Below are positions 42,760 through 50,432 of a stretch of 64,000 bases of DNA, piece after piece. The translations under genes were made by a program, and so were the position numbers. The stretch is from Roseivirga pacifica (GTDB lineage: Bacteria; Bacteroidota; Bacteroidia; Cytophagales; Cyclobacteriaceae), in assembly GCF_900111145.1 (NCBI RefSeq), contig NZ_FOIR01000005.1, forward strand, positions 62,001 to 126,000. The letters are read 5' to 3'. The notes under the pieces were generated by a model. That model saw only the letters and a list, made by a program, of their open reading frames with translations, was not told the origin of the DNA and searched no databases. Each line of letters begins with the position of its first letter. Positions within the stretch are counted from its first letter, which is position 1.

Positions 42760-43101
42760 ATGGCCGGATTCATAAAAAATGTACTTCAACAAAAATGTCC
42801 GAAATGCAAAAATGGAGATGTTTTTCAATCGAATGGAAACATTCTGACGCTAAAAGGGCCAAAAATGAATGAGCAGTGTGAGCACTGCCAGCATAAGTTT
42901 GAAAAAGAGCCGGGCTACTTTATTGGCGCAATGTATATGAGCTATGGACTTTCCATTGCAGAAGTAGTCGCGGCCTTTATTATTTGGAAAATAGTTGGCT
43001 TGCCAATCGAAAACTTTATTTACGTAGCCGTAATCATTTTGGCTGCACTGATCTTTTTCAATTTCCGAATGGCAAGAATGATATGGATGTACTTGCTATA
43101 G
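42760..43101 (+). CDS. DUF983 family membrane protein
   Basis: 113 aa. N-terminal zinc-ribbon-like CPKCKNGDVF and CEHCQHKF (two CxxC pairs), then two membrane helices (about 59-76 and 85-103). Conserved small protein of unknown function in Bacteroidota and Alphaproteobacteria. It ends 1 bp before the cysH gene on the other strand. Confidence 0.88.
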   Translation: MAGFIKNVLQQKCPKCKNGDVFQSNGNILTLKGPKMNEQCEHCQHKFEKEPGYFIGAMYMSYGLSIAEVVAAFIIWKIVGLPIENFIYVAVIILAALIFFNFRMARMIWMYLL

Positions 43102-43102
43102 C

Positions 43103-43816
43103 TTAGCTAGCCACGGCTTTTACTTGGTGTAGGCCGCACTCTTTTTGCGAGGTTTCCCACCACCACCTTCCGGCTCTTGGATGTTCACCTGGCGCTATTG
43201 CCCTAGTGCATGGCGCACAACCAATGCTAATAAAGCCTTTATCGTGGAGCGTGTTATATGGCACGCCAAACTCCTTTAGGTAATCTATCATTTCATCGTA
43301 ACCCCAATGCAACAATGGATTAAACTTGATTACCTGATTACCTTCATCCCACTCAAACATGTTAAAACCTTGGCGGTTGTCCGATTGGCTGGCACGAAGC
43401 CCAGTAACCCAAACTTCAGCACCTTTTAGTGCTCGTTTAAGCGGCTCTACTTTGCGTACAAAACAGCATTCTTTTCTATTGTCTACCGAGTCGTAAAAAC
43501 TGTGCATGCCCTTATTGGTCACCAATTCTTGTACTGTTTCGGCTTTAGGGAAGTAAACCTTTATTGGCTTTTTATAACGCGACCTGGTACGGTCTATCAA
43601 ATCGTAAGTCTCTTTGAACAAACGGCCTGTATCCAAGGTAAATACTTCAATTGCTATGTCATTTTTAAAAATAGCATCTGTAATTACCTGATCCTCTTGT
43701 CCAAAAGCGGAAGAAAACCTCACAGTTCCCGGAAACTCTTCAGCAACCAATGCTAGCGATGCTACTAAACTCTTATCTTCTACTAACCGATTTAATTCGT
43801 CTACCTTCTCCTGCAT
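43103..43816 (-). CDS. cysH: Adenylyl-sulfate (APS) reductase, assimilatory
   Basis: Reduces APS to sulfite with thioredoxin. 237 aa. PAPS-reductase fold with SSAFGQEDQVI and DTGRLF. Cys pairs C117-C118 and C200-xx-C203 (IGCAPCTR) bind a [4Fe-4S] cluster, which marks the APS-using type rather than PAPS-using. The catalytic cysteine is C227 in KECGLH. Shares one base with the DUF2061 stop (TAATG), so the two are coupled. The promoter upstream carries the CTAC-N7-GTAG site also found before sulfite reductase. Confidence 0.95.
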   Translation of the reverse strand: MQEKVDELNRLVEDKSLVASLALVAEEFPGTVRFSSAFGQEDQVITDAIFKNDIAIEVFTLDTGRLFKETYDLIDRTRSRYKKPIKVYFPKAETVQELVTNKGMHSFYDSVDNRKECCFVRKVEPLKRALKGAEVWVTGLRASQSDNRQGFNMFEWDEGNQVIKFNPLLHWGYDEMIDYLKEFGVPYNTLHDKGFISIGCAPCTRAIAPGEHPRAGRWWWETSQKECGLHQVKAVAS

Positions 43817-44064
43817 TACTTCCTCAATTTAATTCCGGCCCAAATGCGCTCGTGAAAATAATAAAGTATCATTTTAGTAAAAACCTCGATAGATCCAATT
43901 GAAAATGCGGTGGCCAACTCACCGGTAATTAGGTAAGAAATAATCATTGTGTCGAGTGTACCCACAATCCTCCAGCTTACCGTTTTGGCTAAGCTTTTAA
44001 AGCTACTATCTCCCGACTTGGTCGAATCCTGAATCTTTTTATTTACCAAAGCATCTACTAGCAT
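43816..44064 (-). CDS. DUF2061 membrane protein
   Basis: 82 aa from ATG 44064 (MLVDALVNKKIQDSTK). A longer frame starting at a TTG (44094) is rejected because that codon lies inside the -7 promoter element. Motif SWRIVGTLDTMIISYLITG, then a second hydrophobic helix and GSIEVFTKMILYYFHERIW. DUF2061 genes commonly sit with sulfate-assimilation genes, as here with cysH; a membrane role linked to sulfate or sulfite has been suggested but is not proven. Confidence 0.88.
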   Translation of the reverse strand: MLVDALVNKKIQDSTKSGDSSFKSLAKTVSWRIVGTLDTMIISYLITGELATAFSIGSIEVFTKMILYYFHERIWAGIKLRK

Positions 44065-44091
44065 AAGCGTTCTTTTTGGTTTTCTAGGGGA

Positions 44092-44122
44092 CAAAAATAT
44101 ATATTCCCTACCTTTTTTGTAG
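44092..44122 (-). promoter_or_regulatory. Promoter and operator of DUF2061-cysH
   Basis: On the minus strand, -7 element TATTTTTG (44099-44092) is an exact TAnnTTTG. The palindrome CTAC-N7-GTAG occupies 44108-44122 (reads CTACAAAAAAGGTAG), covering the spacer and the expected -33 position. The same palindrome with the same 7-bp spacing precedes the sulfite reductase operon (45974-45988), so it is a likely site for a shared regulator. Confidence 0.65.
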
Positions 44123-44142
44123 ACTAATAACGCAAAAAATTT

Positions 44143-44556
44143 TTATCGGTTCCTTAAAACGTCTTTTAATGTCTTTTTTTCCAAAACTTTCAGGGTGTTA
44201 TCGCGCACCTCTGCCATCACCTCATTTAAACCACAACGTTCCTCGGTGCAGTTCTCACATCTTTCGTAATAATTAAGGCTTACACATGGCAAAAGCGCAA
44301 TTGGACCATCTAGCATTCTAATGATCTTTGCTAGCTGCACATCTTCTGGCGGCTTAATTAAATAGTAGCCTCCACCTTTTCCTTTCTTGCTACCCAAAAC
44401 ACCCGCCTTTTTCATTTCAAGCAGAATGTTTTCCAAAAACTTAAGTGAAATTTTGCGCTCCTGAGAAATTTCAGAAATAAGGATTGGCCCCTTGGCTTGG
44501 TTTTCGGCCAAATAGGTCAACGCATGAAAAGCATATTGGGTCTTTTTTGAAAGCAT
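44143..44556 (-). CDS. Rrf2 family transcriptional regulator
   Basis: 137 aa. N-terminal winged HTH (MLSKKTQYAFHALTYLAENQ, ISEISQERKISLKFLENILL) and GGGYYLIKPPEDV wing. Four cysteines, C91, C100, C103 and C108 (spacing 9-3-5), resemble the cluster-binding region of IscR/NsrR, although the pattern is not identical. Located between cysH and dnaN, close to the sulfite reductase operon; candidate for the factor that binds the shared palindrome. CymR (cysteine regulator) is the nearest functional analogy; inference only. Confidence 0.9.
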   Translation of the reverse strand: MLSKKTQYAFHALTYLAENQAKGPILISEISQERKISLKFLENILLEMKKAGVLGSKKGKGGGYYLIKPPEDVQLAKIIRMLDGPIALLPCVSLNYYERCENCTEERCGLNEVMAEVRDNTLKVLEKKTLKDVLRNR

Positions 44557-44633
44557 AAATTCTAATGCCTAATATATCTAAATTTTTCAGAAAACCTTCG
44601 GCACGTTAAACGCACCATTAAATCGGCCTTTAA

Positions 44634-44657
44634 TAAAAAAAGGAGCCGAAGCTCCTT
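44634..44657 (-). terminator. Terminator of dnaN
   Basis: AAGGAGC-CGAA-GCTCCTT type stem with a run of seven or more T residues on the minus strand, starting about 20 bp after the dnaN stop. Confidence 0.88.
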
Positions 44658-44678
44658 CTATATCTTCTTTGCTTTTAC

Positions 44679-45800
44679 TTAGTAGCTGTTTAGCATTACT
44701 GGCATTACAAGCATCAAAATATCTTCGCTATCATCAGACTCTGCCGGTACAATTAAACCAGCGCGGTTAGGTGCAGACATTTGCAAGGTAATTTGCTTAG
44801 AGTGGATATTTCCGAGCATTTCTACCAAGAACTTGGCGTTAAATCCGATTTCGATATCCTCACCCTCGTGCTCACAGGCCAAAGTTTCTTTCGCTTCGTT
44901 TGAGAAATCGAGGTCCTCTGCAGAAATAGTCAACTCGCTACCAGTGATTTTAAGGCGAATTTGGTGCGTGGTTTTGTTAGCATAAATTGAAATACGCTTT
45001 AAAGAACCAAGCAACTCACTTCTATCGATAGACATTTCGATTGGGTTTTCCTGAGGAATTACGTTTTCGTAATCAGGGAAACGCTCATCGATCAATCGAC
45101 AGATCATTCTAATATTATTAAAGTTGAAGTACGCGTTCGAAGCGTTGAATTCAACAATTACATTCGAGTTTTCTGAAGGCAAAGTAGACTTCAACAAGTT
45201 CAATGCCTTTCTAGGGATGATGATTGACATACCCGAATCAGACGCCACATCTACCCTTCTGTACCTTACTAAACGGTGTCCGTCAGTAGCTACAAAAGTT
45301 GTGTTGGTATCGTCAAGCTTTACATAAACACCCGTCATAGCAGGGCGCAACTCATCATTGCTGGTTGCAAAAATGGTGTTGCTAATGGCACTGCTCAATA
45401 CTTCGGTAGACATGTCTACAGAGTAGCCATCAGAAACCTCAGGTACTTTCGGGAAATCCGTAGCATTCTCGCCCGCCAATTTATAGCGACCGTTGTCAGA
45501 GTTAATTTCTACACTGTAAGTTTCCTGATCGATGCTGAAAGTAACTGGCTGCTCTGGCAAGTTCTTCAAAGTGTCCATCAGAATTCTTGCAGGCACTGCT
45601 ATGCTTCCATCCTCTTTGGCCTCAACATCAATTTCTGTAATCATTGAGGTTTGTAGGTCGGATGCGGTAACGGTCAAAAGGCCTTCTTTAATCTCGAACA
45701 AGAAATTCTCGAGAATCGGAACCACTGGGTTTGTGGTAATTACACCGTTAATGTTGGAAAGTCTTTTGAGAAGCTCGGCTGAAGAAACAATAAACTTCAT
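44679..45800 (-). CDS. dnaN: DNA polymerase III beta subunit (sliding clamp)
   Basis: Ring clamp that keeps DNA polymerase III on the template. The start is ATG 45800 (MKFIVSSAELLKRLSNI), giving 373 aa, which matches the family; the 30 codons further upstream are not conserved in character. Three clamp domains of about 120 aa each; the C-terminal LMLVMPVML is typical (last residues bind clamp-interacting partners). Not next to dnaA here. The leader holds a 14-bp palindrome. Confidence 0.97.
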   Translation of the reverse strand: MKFIVSSAELLKRLSNINGVITTNPVVPILENFLFEIKEGLLTVTASDLQTSMITEIDVEAKEDGSIAVPARILMDTLKNLPEQPVTFSIDQETYSVEINSDNGRYKLAGENATDFPKVPEVSDGYSVDMSTEVLSSAISNTIFATSNDELRPAMTGVYVKLDDTNTTFVATDGHRLVRYRRVDVASDSGMSIIIPRKALNLLKSTLPSENSNVIVEFNASNAYFNFNNIRMICRLIDERFPDYENVIPQENPIEMSIDRSELLGSLKRISIYANKTTHQIRLKITGSELTISAEDLDFSNEAKETLACEHEGEDIEIGFNAKFLVEMLGNIHSKQITLQMSAPNRAGLIVPAESDDSEDILMLVMPVMLNSY

Positions 45801-45825
45801 ATATGATGGTTTTATACTCTGAATT

Positions 45826-45839
45826 TTTAAGCGCTTAAA
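45826..45839. promoter_or_regulatory. Perfect palindrome in dnaN leader
   Basis: TTTAAGCGCTTAAA, 14 bp, centred about 33 bp upstream of the dnaN ATG. It could be an operator or a small leader hairpin; no relative found in the window. Confidence 0.35.
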
Positions 45840-45970
45840 GTTAGAAATAAAATCAATATACCGAATTAAATCAAGCCAATTTGAGGTCAATTACCTGCTA
45901 TTCTCTTTTGTTCTCCGCACGACACTTTAATTAACCCCAATGGAACCATTTGAGAACCATTCATATTATT

Positions 45971-46005
45971 ACCCTACTAATTCGGTAGGTTTTATATTCT
46001 TTTTG
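45971..46005 (+). promoter_or_regulatory. Operator and promoter of the sulfite reductase operon
   Basis: ACCCTACTAATTCGGTAGGT contains CTAC-N7-GTAG (45974-45988), followed 11 bp later by TTTTTG of a near-consensus -7 box (TCTTTTTG, 45998-46005). The GTAG-to-TTTTTG distance is 11 bp here and 10 bp before DUF2061-cysH, so the palindrome has the same place relative to both promoters. Confidence 0.65.
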
Positions 46006-46064
46006 CTAAGTTTGCATTATGGGAATAGTAACTACCCACTAAAAACTACTTAACAACAAGCAAA

Positions 46065-48209
46065 ATGAGTGTTCAAATCAGTTCTAAAGTAAGCCCTGAA
46101 GCCAAGAAAGATATACTTGAGCTTAAGGCAAGAATAGCGCGGTTCAAAAATGGTGAGATTGAGGAAGATAAATTCAAACTATACCGCCTAACACGTGGCG
46201 TGTACGGCCAGCGGCAAGCAGGCGTGCAGATGATTCGCATTAAACTGCCCTACGGCAAAGTAACACCGCAGCAGTTGGTAAAGATTGCCGATGTATCGGA
46301 CAAATTCGCTACTGGCAATTTGCACCTTACCACCCGACAGGACATTCAATTGCACTTTGTGAAAATGGAAGAGTCGCCTGCACTATGGGCAGAGCTGGAA
46401 GAGGAAGATGTAACCCTTCGCGAAGCCTGTGGCAATACAGTTCGCAATGTAACGGCCTCTCCCGATGCTGGCGTAAACCCGAAAGAGCCTTTCGACATAA
46501 CCCCTTACGTGCATAGTTTGGCTTACTACTTTCTGCGCAATCCAATCTGCCAAGACATGGGCCGAAAGTTTAAGATTGCCTTCACATCAGACGACAGCGA
46601 TTCTGCTTTTACCTACTTTCACGACATTGGCTTTATCCCAAAGCTTAAGTACGAGGACAATAAAGTAATTAAAGGATTCAAAGTAGTGGTTGGCGGTGGT
46701 CTAGGCGCACAAGCCATGACAGCCCAAACTGCTTATGAATTTTTGGAAGATCACCAGATCATTCCATTCACCGAGTCACTAATTCGCGTATTCGATCGCT
46801 ATGGCGAACGTGCCAACCGCAACAAGGCAAGAATGAAATTCTTGCTGAAAAAGATTGGCCTAGAAAAACTACTTGAACTAGCCGAAGCGGAACGAAAAGC
46901 CGTAAAACACCAACGTATAGAAATAAACAGCGAACAATCCAACTTACTTATTCCAGAAGAAAGAACTATTCCTGAAACCCACATTGAAGATTGGGAAGCT
47001 TTTGAAGCATGGAAAAACACCAACGTTTTTCAGCAAAAGCAATCGGGCTACAATGGCATTTGGGTACGCGTACCGCTAGGAGATATAAAGAGTGATATTG
47101 CCAGAAAACTAGCTGCTTTGGTGCAAGGTTATGCCGCTAATGACATCCGCGTTACAGTAAACCAAGGCTTACTTATTAAATATGTAAGGCCAGAATATTT
47201 GCCGTACTTCTATCAGCAACTGAACGCGCTTGGCTTGGCAAAACCAGGCTTTAATTCAACCCACGACATTACGTCTTGCCCCGGCAGCGACACTTGTAAT
47301 TTGGCGGTAACCAACAGTACTGGTTTAACAACTGCCTTAGAAGACATGCTTCAGGCAGAATTCAAAGACCTGATTAACGAGGCAAACATCAAAATTAAGA
47401 TCAGCGGCTGCATGAATGCCTGTGGCCAGCATATGGCCGCAAACATTGGCTTTCATGGCAGTTCTATTAAAAACAAAGCCTTGGTAATTCCTGCCATGCA
47501 AGTGGTAATTGGCGGTGGTGTTTCGCCCGATGGCAACGGCTTTATCGCAGAGAAAGTAATTAAAATTCCTTCAAAGCGAATTCCTGAGGCTTTGGCCACT
47601 TTGCTGCGCGAATATGAAAATGAAGCAAATGAAGGCGAATACTTTAACGACTTCTATTACCGCTTGGGTAAAATGCACTTTTACCATTTGCTTAAACCAT
47701 TGGCAGAAATAGAAACGCTAGACCAAGCCGACTACATGGATTGGGGTAAAACCGAAAACTTTGTTCCGGAAATTGGCGTGGGCGAATGTGCCAGCGTAAT
47801 GCTCGATGTTATCGGGACGATTATCGAGGAATCTCAAGAGCGCCTAGATTGGTCGGTAGAAGGCCTGGAACAGAAGGCTTTTGCCGATGCCATTTACAAT
47901 AGCTACAGCAGCTTTGTAATTGCAGCTAAGGCTTTGCTTTTGAGCGAAGACGTAAAGTGCAACACGCAAATTGGTATTCTTGAAAGCTTTGAAGAGCATT
48001 TCAGTACGCAAGAAGTATTTCAATTTGATGGCGGCTTTAAAGCACATGTACTGGAAATGAACCAGCACGAGCCATCGGAAGCTTTTGCTAACAGCTACTT
48101 TGCGCAAGCAGCCGATTTCCTTCAAAAGGTAAGAGACTTCCGCCAGGCACAACTAGTAGCTCAGGGCGGACAAGACAAAGAAGTGATATCTGATTTTTAC
48201 AAGGCCTAA
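46065..48209 (+). CDS. Siroheme sulfite/nitrite reductase with C-terminal HEPN-like domain
   Basis: Reduces sulfite to sulfide (six electrons) for cysteine synthesis; the nitrite activity of relatives cannot be excluded, but cysH and the shared operator favour sulfite. 714 aa. Two ferredoxin-like/siroheme repeats (about 1-310 and 325-560). Siroheme-[4Fe-4S] ligands C405, C411 (DITSCPGSDTCNLA) and C449, C453 (SGCMNACGQH). Residues about 595-700 form an extra helical domain (FADAIYNSYSSFVIAAKALL) that looks like HEPN, unusual for the enzyme class but known in Bacteroidota homologues. First gene of a four-gene operon. Confidence 0.9.
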   Translation: MSVQISSKVSPEAKKDILELKARIARFKNGEIEEDKFKLYRLTRGVYGQRQAGVQMIRIKLPYGKVTPQQLVKIADVSDKFATGNLHLTTRQDIQLHFVKMEESPALWAELEEEDVTLREACGNTVRNVTASPDAGVNPKEPFDITPYVHSLAYYFLRNPICQDMGRKFKIAFTSDDSDSAFTYFHDIGFIPKLKYEDNKVIKGFKVVVGGGLGAQAMTAQTAYEFLEDHQIIPFTESLIRVFDRYGERANRNKARMKFLLKKIGLEKLLELAEAERKAVKHQRIEINSEQSNLLIPEERTIPETHIEDWEAFEAWKNTNVFQQKQSGYNGIWVRVPLGDIKSDIARKLAALVQGYAANDIRVTVNQGLLIKYVRPEYLPYFYQQLNALGLAKPGFNSTHDITSCPGSDTCNLAVTNSTGLTTALEDMLQAEFKDLINEANIKIKISGCMNACGQHMAANIGFHGSSIKNKALVIPAMQVVIGGGVSPDGNGFIAEKVIKIPSKRIPEALATLLREYENEANEGEYFNDFYYRLGKMHFYHLLKPLAEIETLDQADYMDWGKTENFVPEIGVGECASVMLDVIGTIIEESQERLDWSVEGLEQKAFADAIYNSYSSFVIAAKALLLSEDVKCNTQIGILESFEEHFSTQEVFQFDGGFKAHVLEMNQHEPSEAFANSYFAQAADFLQKVRDFRQAQLVAQGGQDKEVISDFYKA

Positions 48210-48991
48210 TGAGAACGGAACTAAACCCCAAATTGACATTAGTTGGTGCAGGTCCGGGCGACCCAGACCTTATCAGTGTAAAAGGCATTAAGGCACTAGC
48301 CGATGCCGATGTAATTCTTTATGACGACTTGGTGAGCAAGGAGCTACTGGCTTATGCAAAACAAGGAACTGAGAAAATTTATGTGGGCAAACGTGTGGGC
48401 AAACACAGCCATACGCAACAAGCCATTAATGAATTGATCGTTCACTTCGCCCATGAAAAAGGGCATGTAGTGCGTTTAAAAGGAGGTGACCCATTTGTGT
48501 TTGGCCGTGGCTACGAAGAAGTAGAGTATGCCGCTAAGTATGGTATAAAAAGCGATATAGTACCGGGAATAAGTAGCGCTTATGCGGTGCCTGCCATGCA
48601 GAACATTCCGCTTACTTCACGAGGAGTGAGCCAAAGTTTTTGGGTAGTAACGGCTACCACAAAAGAAGGCACCTTAACACCCGATATTAAACTAGCGGCT
48701 CAGTCTACCGCCACCATAGTGATCTTAATGGGAACGAAAAAACTCGATCAGATTTGTGAGGTCTTTTCTACCCTAAACAAATCACATACTCCGGTTGCTA
48801 TTATTCAAAACGGCACCATGCCAAACGAAAAAATGGTTACCGGAACAATGGGTTCCATTAGCCAAATTGCTGCCGAAGAGCAGATTGGTTCACCGGCCAT
48901 TATTGTAATTGGCGAAGTAGTACGGCTTGGCAAACAAGCGTGGATTCCACAACTACAGCAAAACCTGCAGTTTCAGACTTATGGCGAATGA
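48209..48991 (+). CDS. cobA: Uroporphyrinogen-III C-methyltransferase
   Basis: Makes precorrin-2 for siroheme (the cofactor of the preceding reductase). 260 aa. SAM-binding GAGPGDPDLISVKG (12-25), VVRLKGGDPFVFGRG, and GISSAYAVPAMQNIPLTSRG. Overlaps the reductase stop by one base (TAATG) and is followed by the precorrin-2 dehydrogenase gene with an 11-bp overlap. Confidence 0.95.
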   Translation: MRTELNPKLTLVGAGPGDPDLISVKGIKALADADVILYDDLVSKELLAYAKQGTEKIYVGKRVGKHSHTQQAINELIVHFAHEKGHVVRLKGGDPFVFGRGYEEVEYAAKYGIKSDIVPGISSAYAVPAMQNIPLTSRGVSQSFWVVTATTKEGTLTPDIKLAAQSTATIVILMGTKKLDQICEVFSTLNKSHTPVAIIQNGTMPNEKMVTGTMGSISQIAAEEQIGSPAIIVIGEVVRLGKQAWIPQLQQNLQFQTYGE

Positions 48992-49568
48992 ATTATACCC
49001 AATATTCTTAAAGGTTCATCAGTTTGAAACCTTGATTGTTGGCGGTGGCGAAGTTGGACTTGAGAAGCTTTCTTTTTTACTAAAAAGCAGCCCTAATGCC
49101 AAGGTAACGCTGGTTGGCAAAACCATTAAACCAGAAATAAAGGAGCTTGCACAATTACATCCGCAGGTTACTCTTTTTGAACGCGCCTATTTTTCCGAAG
49201 ATTTAACAGGCATTCAAATGGCGATTATTGCTACGGAAGATCATGAAACAAACAAGCAAATTCATGCCGAAGCCAAAGCAAGGGAGATTTTAACCAATGT
49301 AGCCGATACGCCAGACCTGTGTGATTTTTACTTGGGCAGTATTGTAACCAAAGGCGATTTAAAGGTGGCCATTTCGACCAACGGAAAATCACCCACAATT
49401 GCCAAGAGATTAAAAGAAACACTGAATGAAGTTTTACCAGACGAAATTCACGAACTTTTACAGCACATGCGCGAGATTCGCGACCAATTAAAAGGTAACT
49501 TTGGTTACAAGGTGAAAAAGTTAAACGAACTAACTTCGACCCTCGTTAGCAAAGAACCAGAAGCATAG
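48981..49568 (+). CDS. Precorrin-2 dehydrogenase/sirohydrochlorin ferrochelatase
   Basis: Finishes siroheme: NAD-dependent oxidation of precorrin-2 and iron insertion. Start ATG 48981 (MANELYPIFLKVHQFET), 195 aa; a longer frame begins inside cobA. NAD motif GGGEVG at 21-26; VADTPDLCDFYLGSIV and STNGKSPTIAKRLKE are family motifs. It equals the N-terminal half of CysG and Met8p-type enzymes, so the CysG functions are split into two genes here. Confidence 0.93.
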   Translation: MANELYPIFLKVHQFETLIVGGGEVGLEKLSFLLKSSPNAKVTLVGKTIKPEIKELAQLHPQVTLFERAYFSEDLTGIQMAIIATEDHETNKQIHAEAKAREILTNVADTPDLCDFYLGSIVTKGDLKVAISTNGKSPTIAKRLKETLNEVLPDEIHELLQHMREIRDQLKGNFGYKVKKLNELTSTLVSKEPEA

Positions 49569-49571
49569 CAT

Positions 49572-49889
49572 ATGAAAGAAATTACCGTAAAAGAATTAAA
49601 AAAGCTCAAAGACGAAGGAGCTGATTTTCAACTGATTGATGTACGCGAACCAAACGAAGCCGAAATTGCGGCAATTGATGGGGAGCTTATTCCAATGAAT
49701 TCTGTACCGCAGAATGTAGAGAAATTCTCAAAAGATAAACAAGTGGTAGTGCACTGCCGCAGTGGCAAACGCAGTGGCGATGTCATCAGCTGGTTAGAAG
49801 CCAATCACGGATATGAAAACCTGTACAATCTTAAAGGCGGCATACTAGCATGGGCCGATGAGATTGATCCGAATATGATGAAGTATTAA
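49572..49889 (+). CDS. Rhodanese-like sulfurtransferase
   Basis: Single-domain rhodanese, 105 aa. Active-site C62 in VVHCRSGKRSGDV; QLIDVREPNEAEIAAIDGE is the family N-terminal motif. Three bp after the siroheme gene, last in the sulfur operon; may move sulfur or detoxify by-products. Resembles PspE/GlpE-like small rhodaneses. Confidence 0.93.
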   Translation: MKEITVKELKKLKDEGADFQLIDVREPNEAEIAAIDGELIPMNSVPQNVEKFSKDKQVVVHCRSGKRSGDVISWLEANHGYENLYNLKGGILAWADEIDPNMMKY

Positions 49890-49902
49890 TAAAACTTAGA
49901 TT

Positions 49903-49930
49903 AGTGCATAGTGTAAAAGCTATGCACTTT
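49903..49930. terminator. Bidirectional terminator after the sulfite reductase operon
   Basis: Nine-bp perfect stem AGTGCATAG / CTATGCACT, 8-nt loop, between convergent rhodanese and methyltransferase genes. The T tract is short on both sides. Confidence 0.6.
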
Positions 49931-49937
49931 CTTCCAC

Positions 49938-50405
49938 TTAAGTCACTTTATACAGGTACACATCCTTTGTATCACCCGCCATCAACGGAACAGCCACCTG
50001 TTTTGCCTCCTTCCAAGCAGGCATATCAAAATCGTGTGTAACAACTCTCGTTCCCGGCTTTACAGACTTCTCCATCGGCAACGAAAGCCTTCCTAACTCC
50101 CAACGCGAAAGGTAAATCAAATACACTGTTCCTCTTGAATAGTCGAACTGATAATAGTCCTCTTCAAGCAACTCAATCTGCTCTTGCAAATTATGCTTTG
50201 CAACATTGGCCTTTGCCAAAGCCATTACTTCAGCATCTAACTCTAAACCTATGGCTTTACACCCGTAGCGCTGGCAGGCCTCTATCAACATAAAAGCATC
50301 TCCACAGCCTAAGTCTACTACAGTGTCTGCCGCTGTTATTTCTGCCAACTCCAGCTTTGTATCCACCAACTCTTGTGGCGTTCTTACGAAAGGTTCTCTA
50401 TACAT
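49938..50405 (-). CDS. Class I SAM-dependent methyltransferase
   Basis: 155 aa. SAM motif VVDLGCGDAFMLIEACQRYG (about 30-49), acidic partner IGLELD. N-terminal YREPFVRTPQELVDTKLELA resembles the small family of protein-lysine or uncharacterised methyltransferases. Substrate unknown. It is 27 bp downstream of the gldF-gldG fusion and is probably cotranscribed. Confidence 0.85.
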   Translation of the reverse strand: MYREPFVRTPQELVDTKLELAEITAADTVVDLGCGDAFMLIEACQRYGCKAIGLELDAEVMALAKANVAKHNLQEQIELLEEDYYQFDYSRGTVYLIYLSRWELGRLSLPMEKSVKPGTRVVTHDFDMPAWKEAKQVAVPLMAGDTKDVYLYKVT

Positions 50406-50432
50406 TTGTGTGTTTACTTATTACCTGATTAA

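Noticed and set aside
44065-44094. Longer DUF2061 start at a TTG (44094)
   Set aside because: That TTG is within the -7 promoter element TATTTTTG, so it would lie upstream of the transcript; the ATG at 44064 fits the family.
45801-45890. N-terminal extension of dnaN
   Set aside because: The 30 extra codons are not clamp-like, contain the leader palindrome, and the known clamp start (MKFIVSS) is at 45800.
46065-48209. Dissimilatory nitrite reductase
   Set aside because: The operon with cysH-type control and siroheme genes, and absence of nitrate genes, favours assimilatory sulfite reduction.
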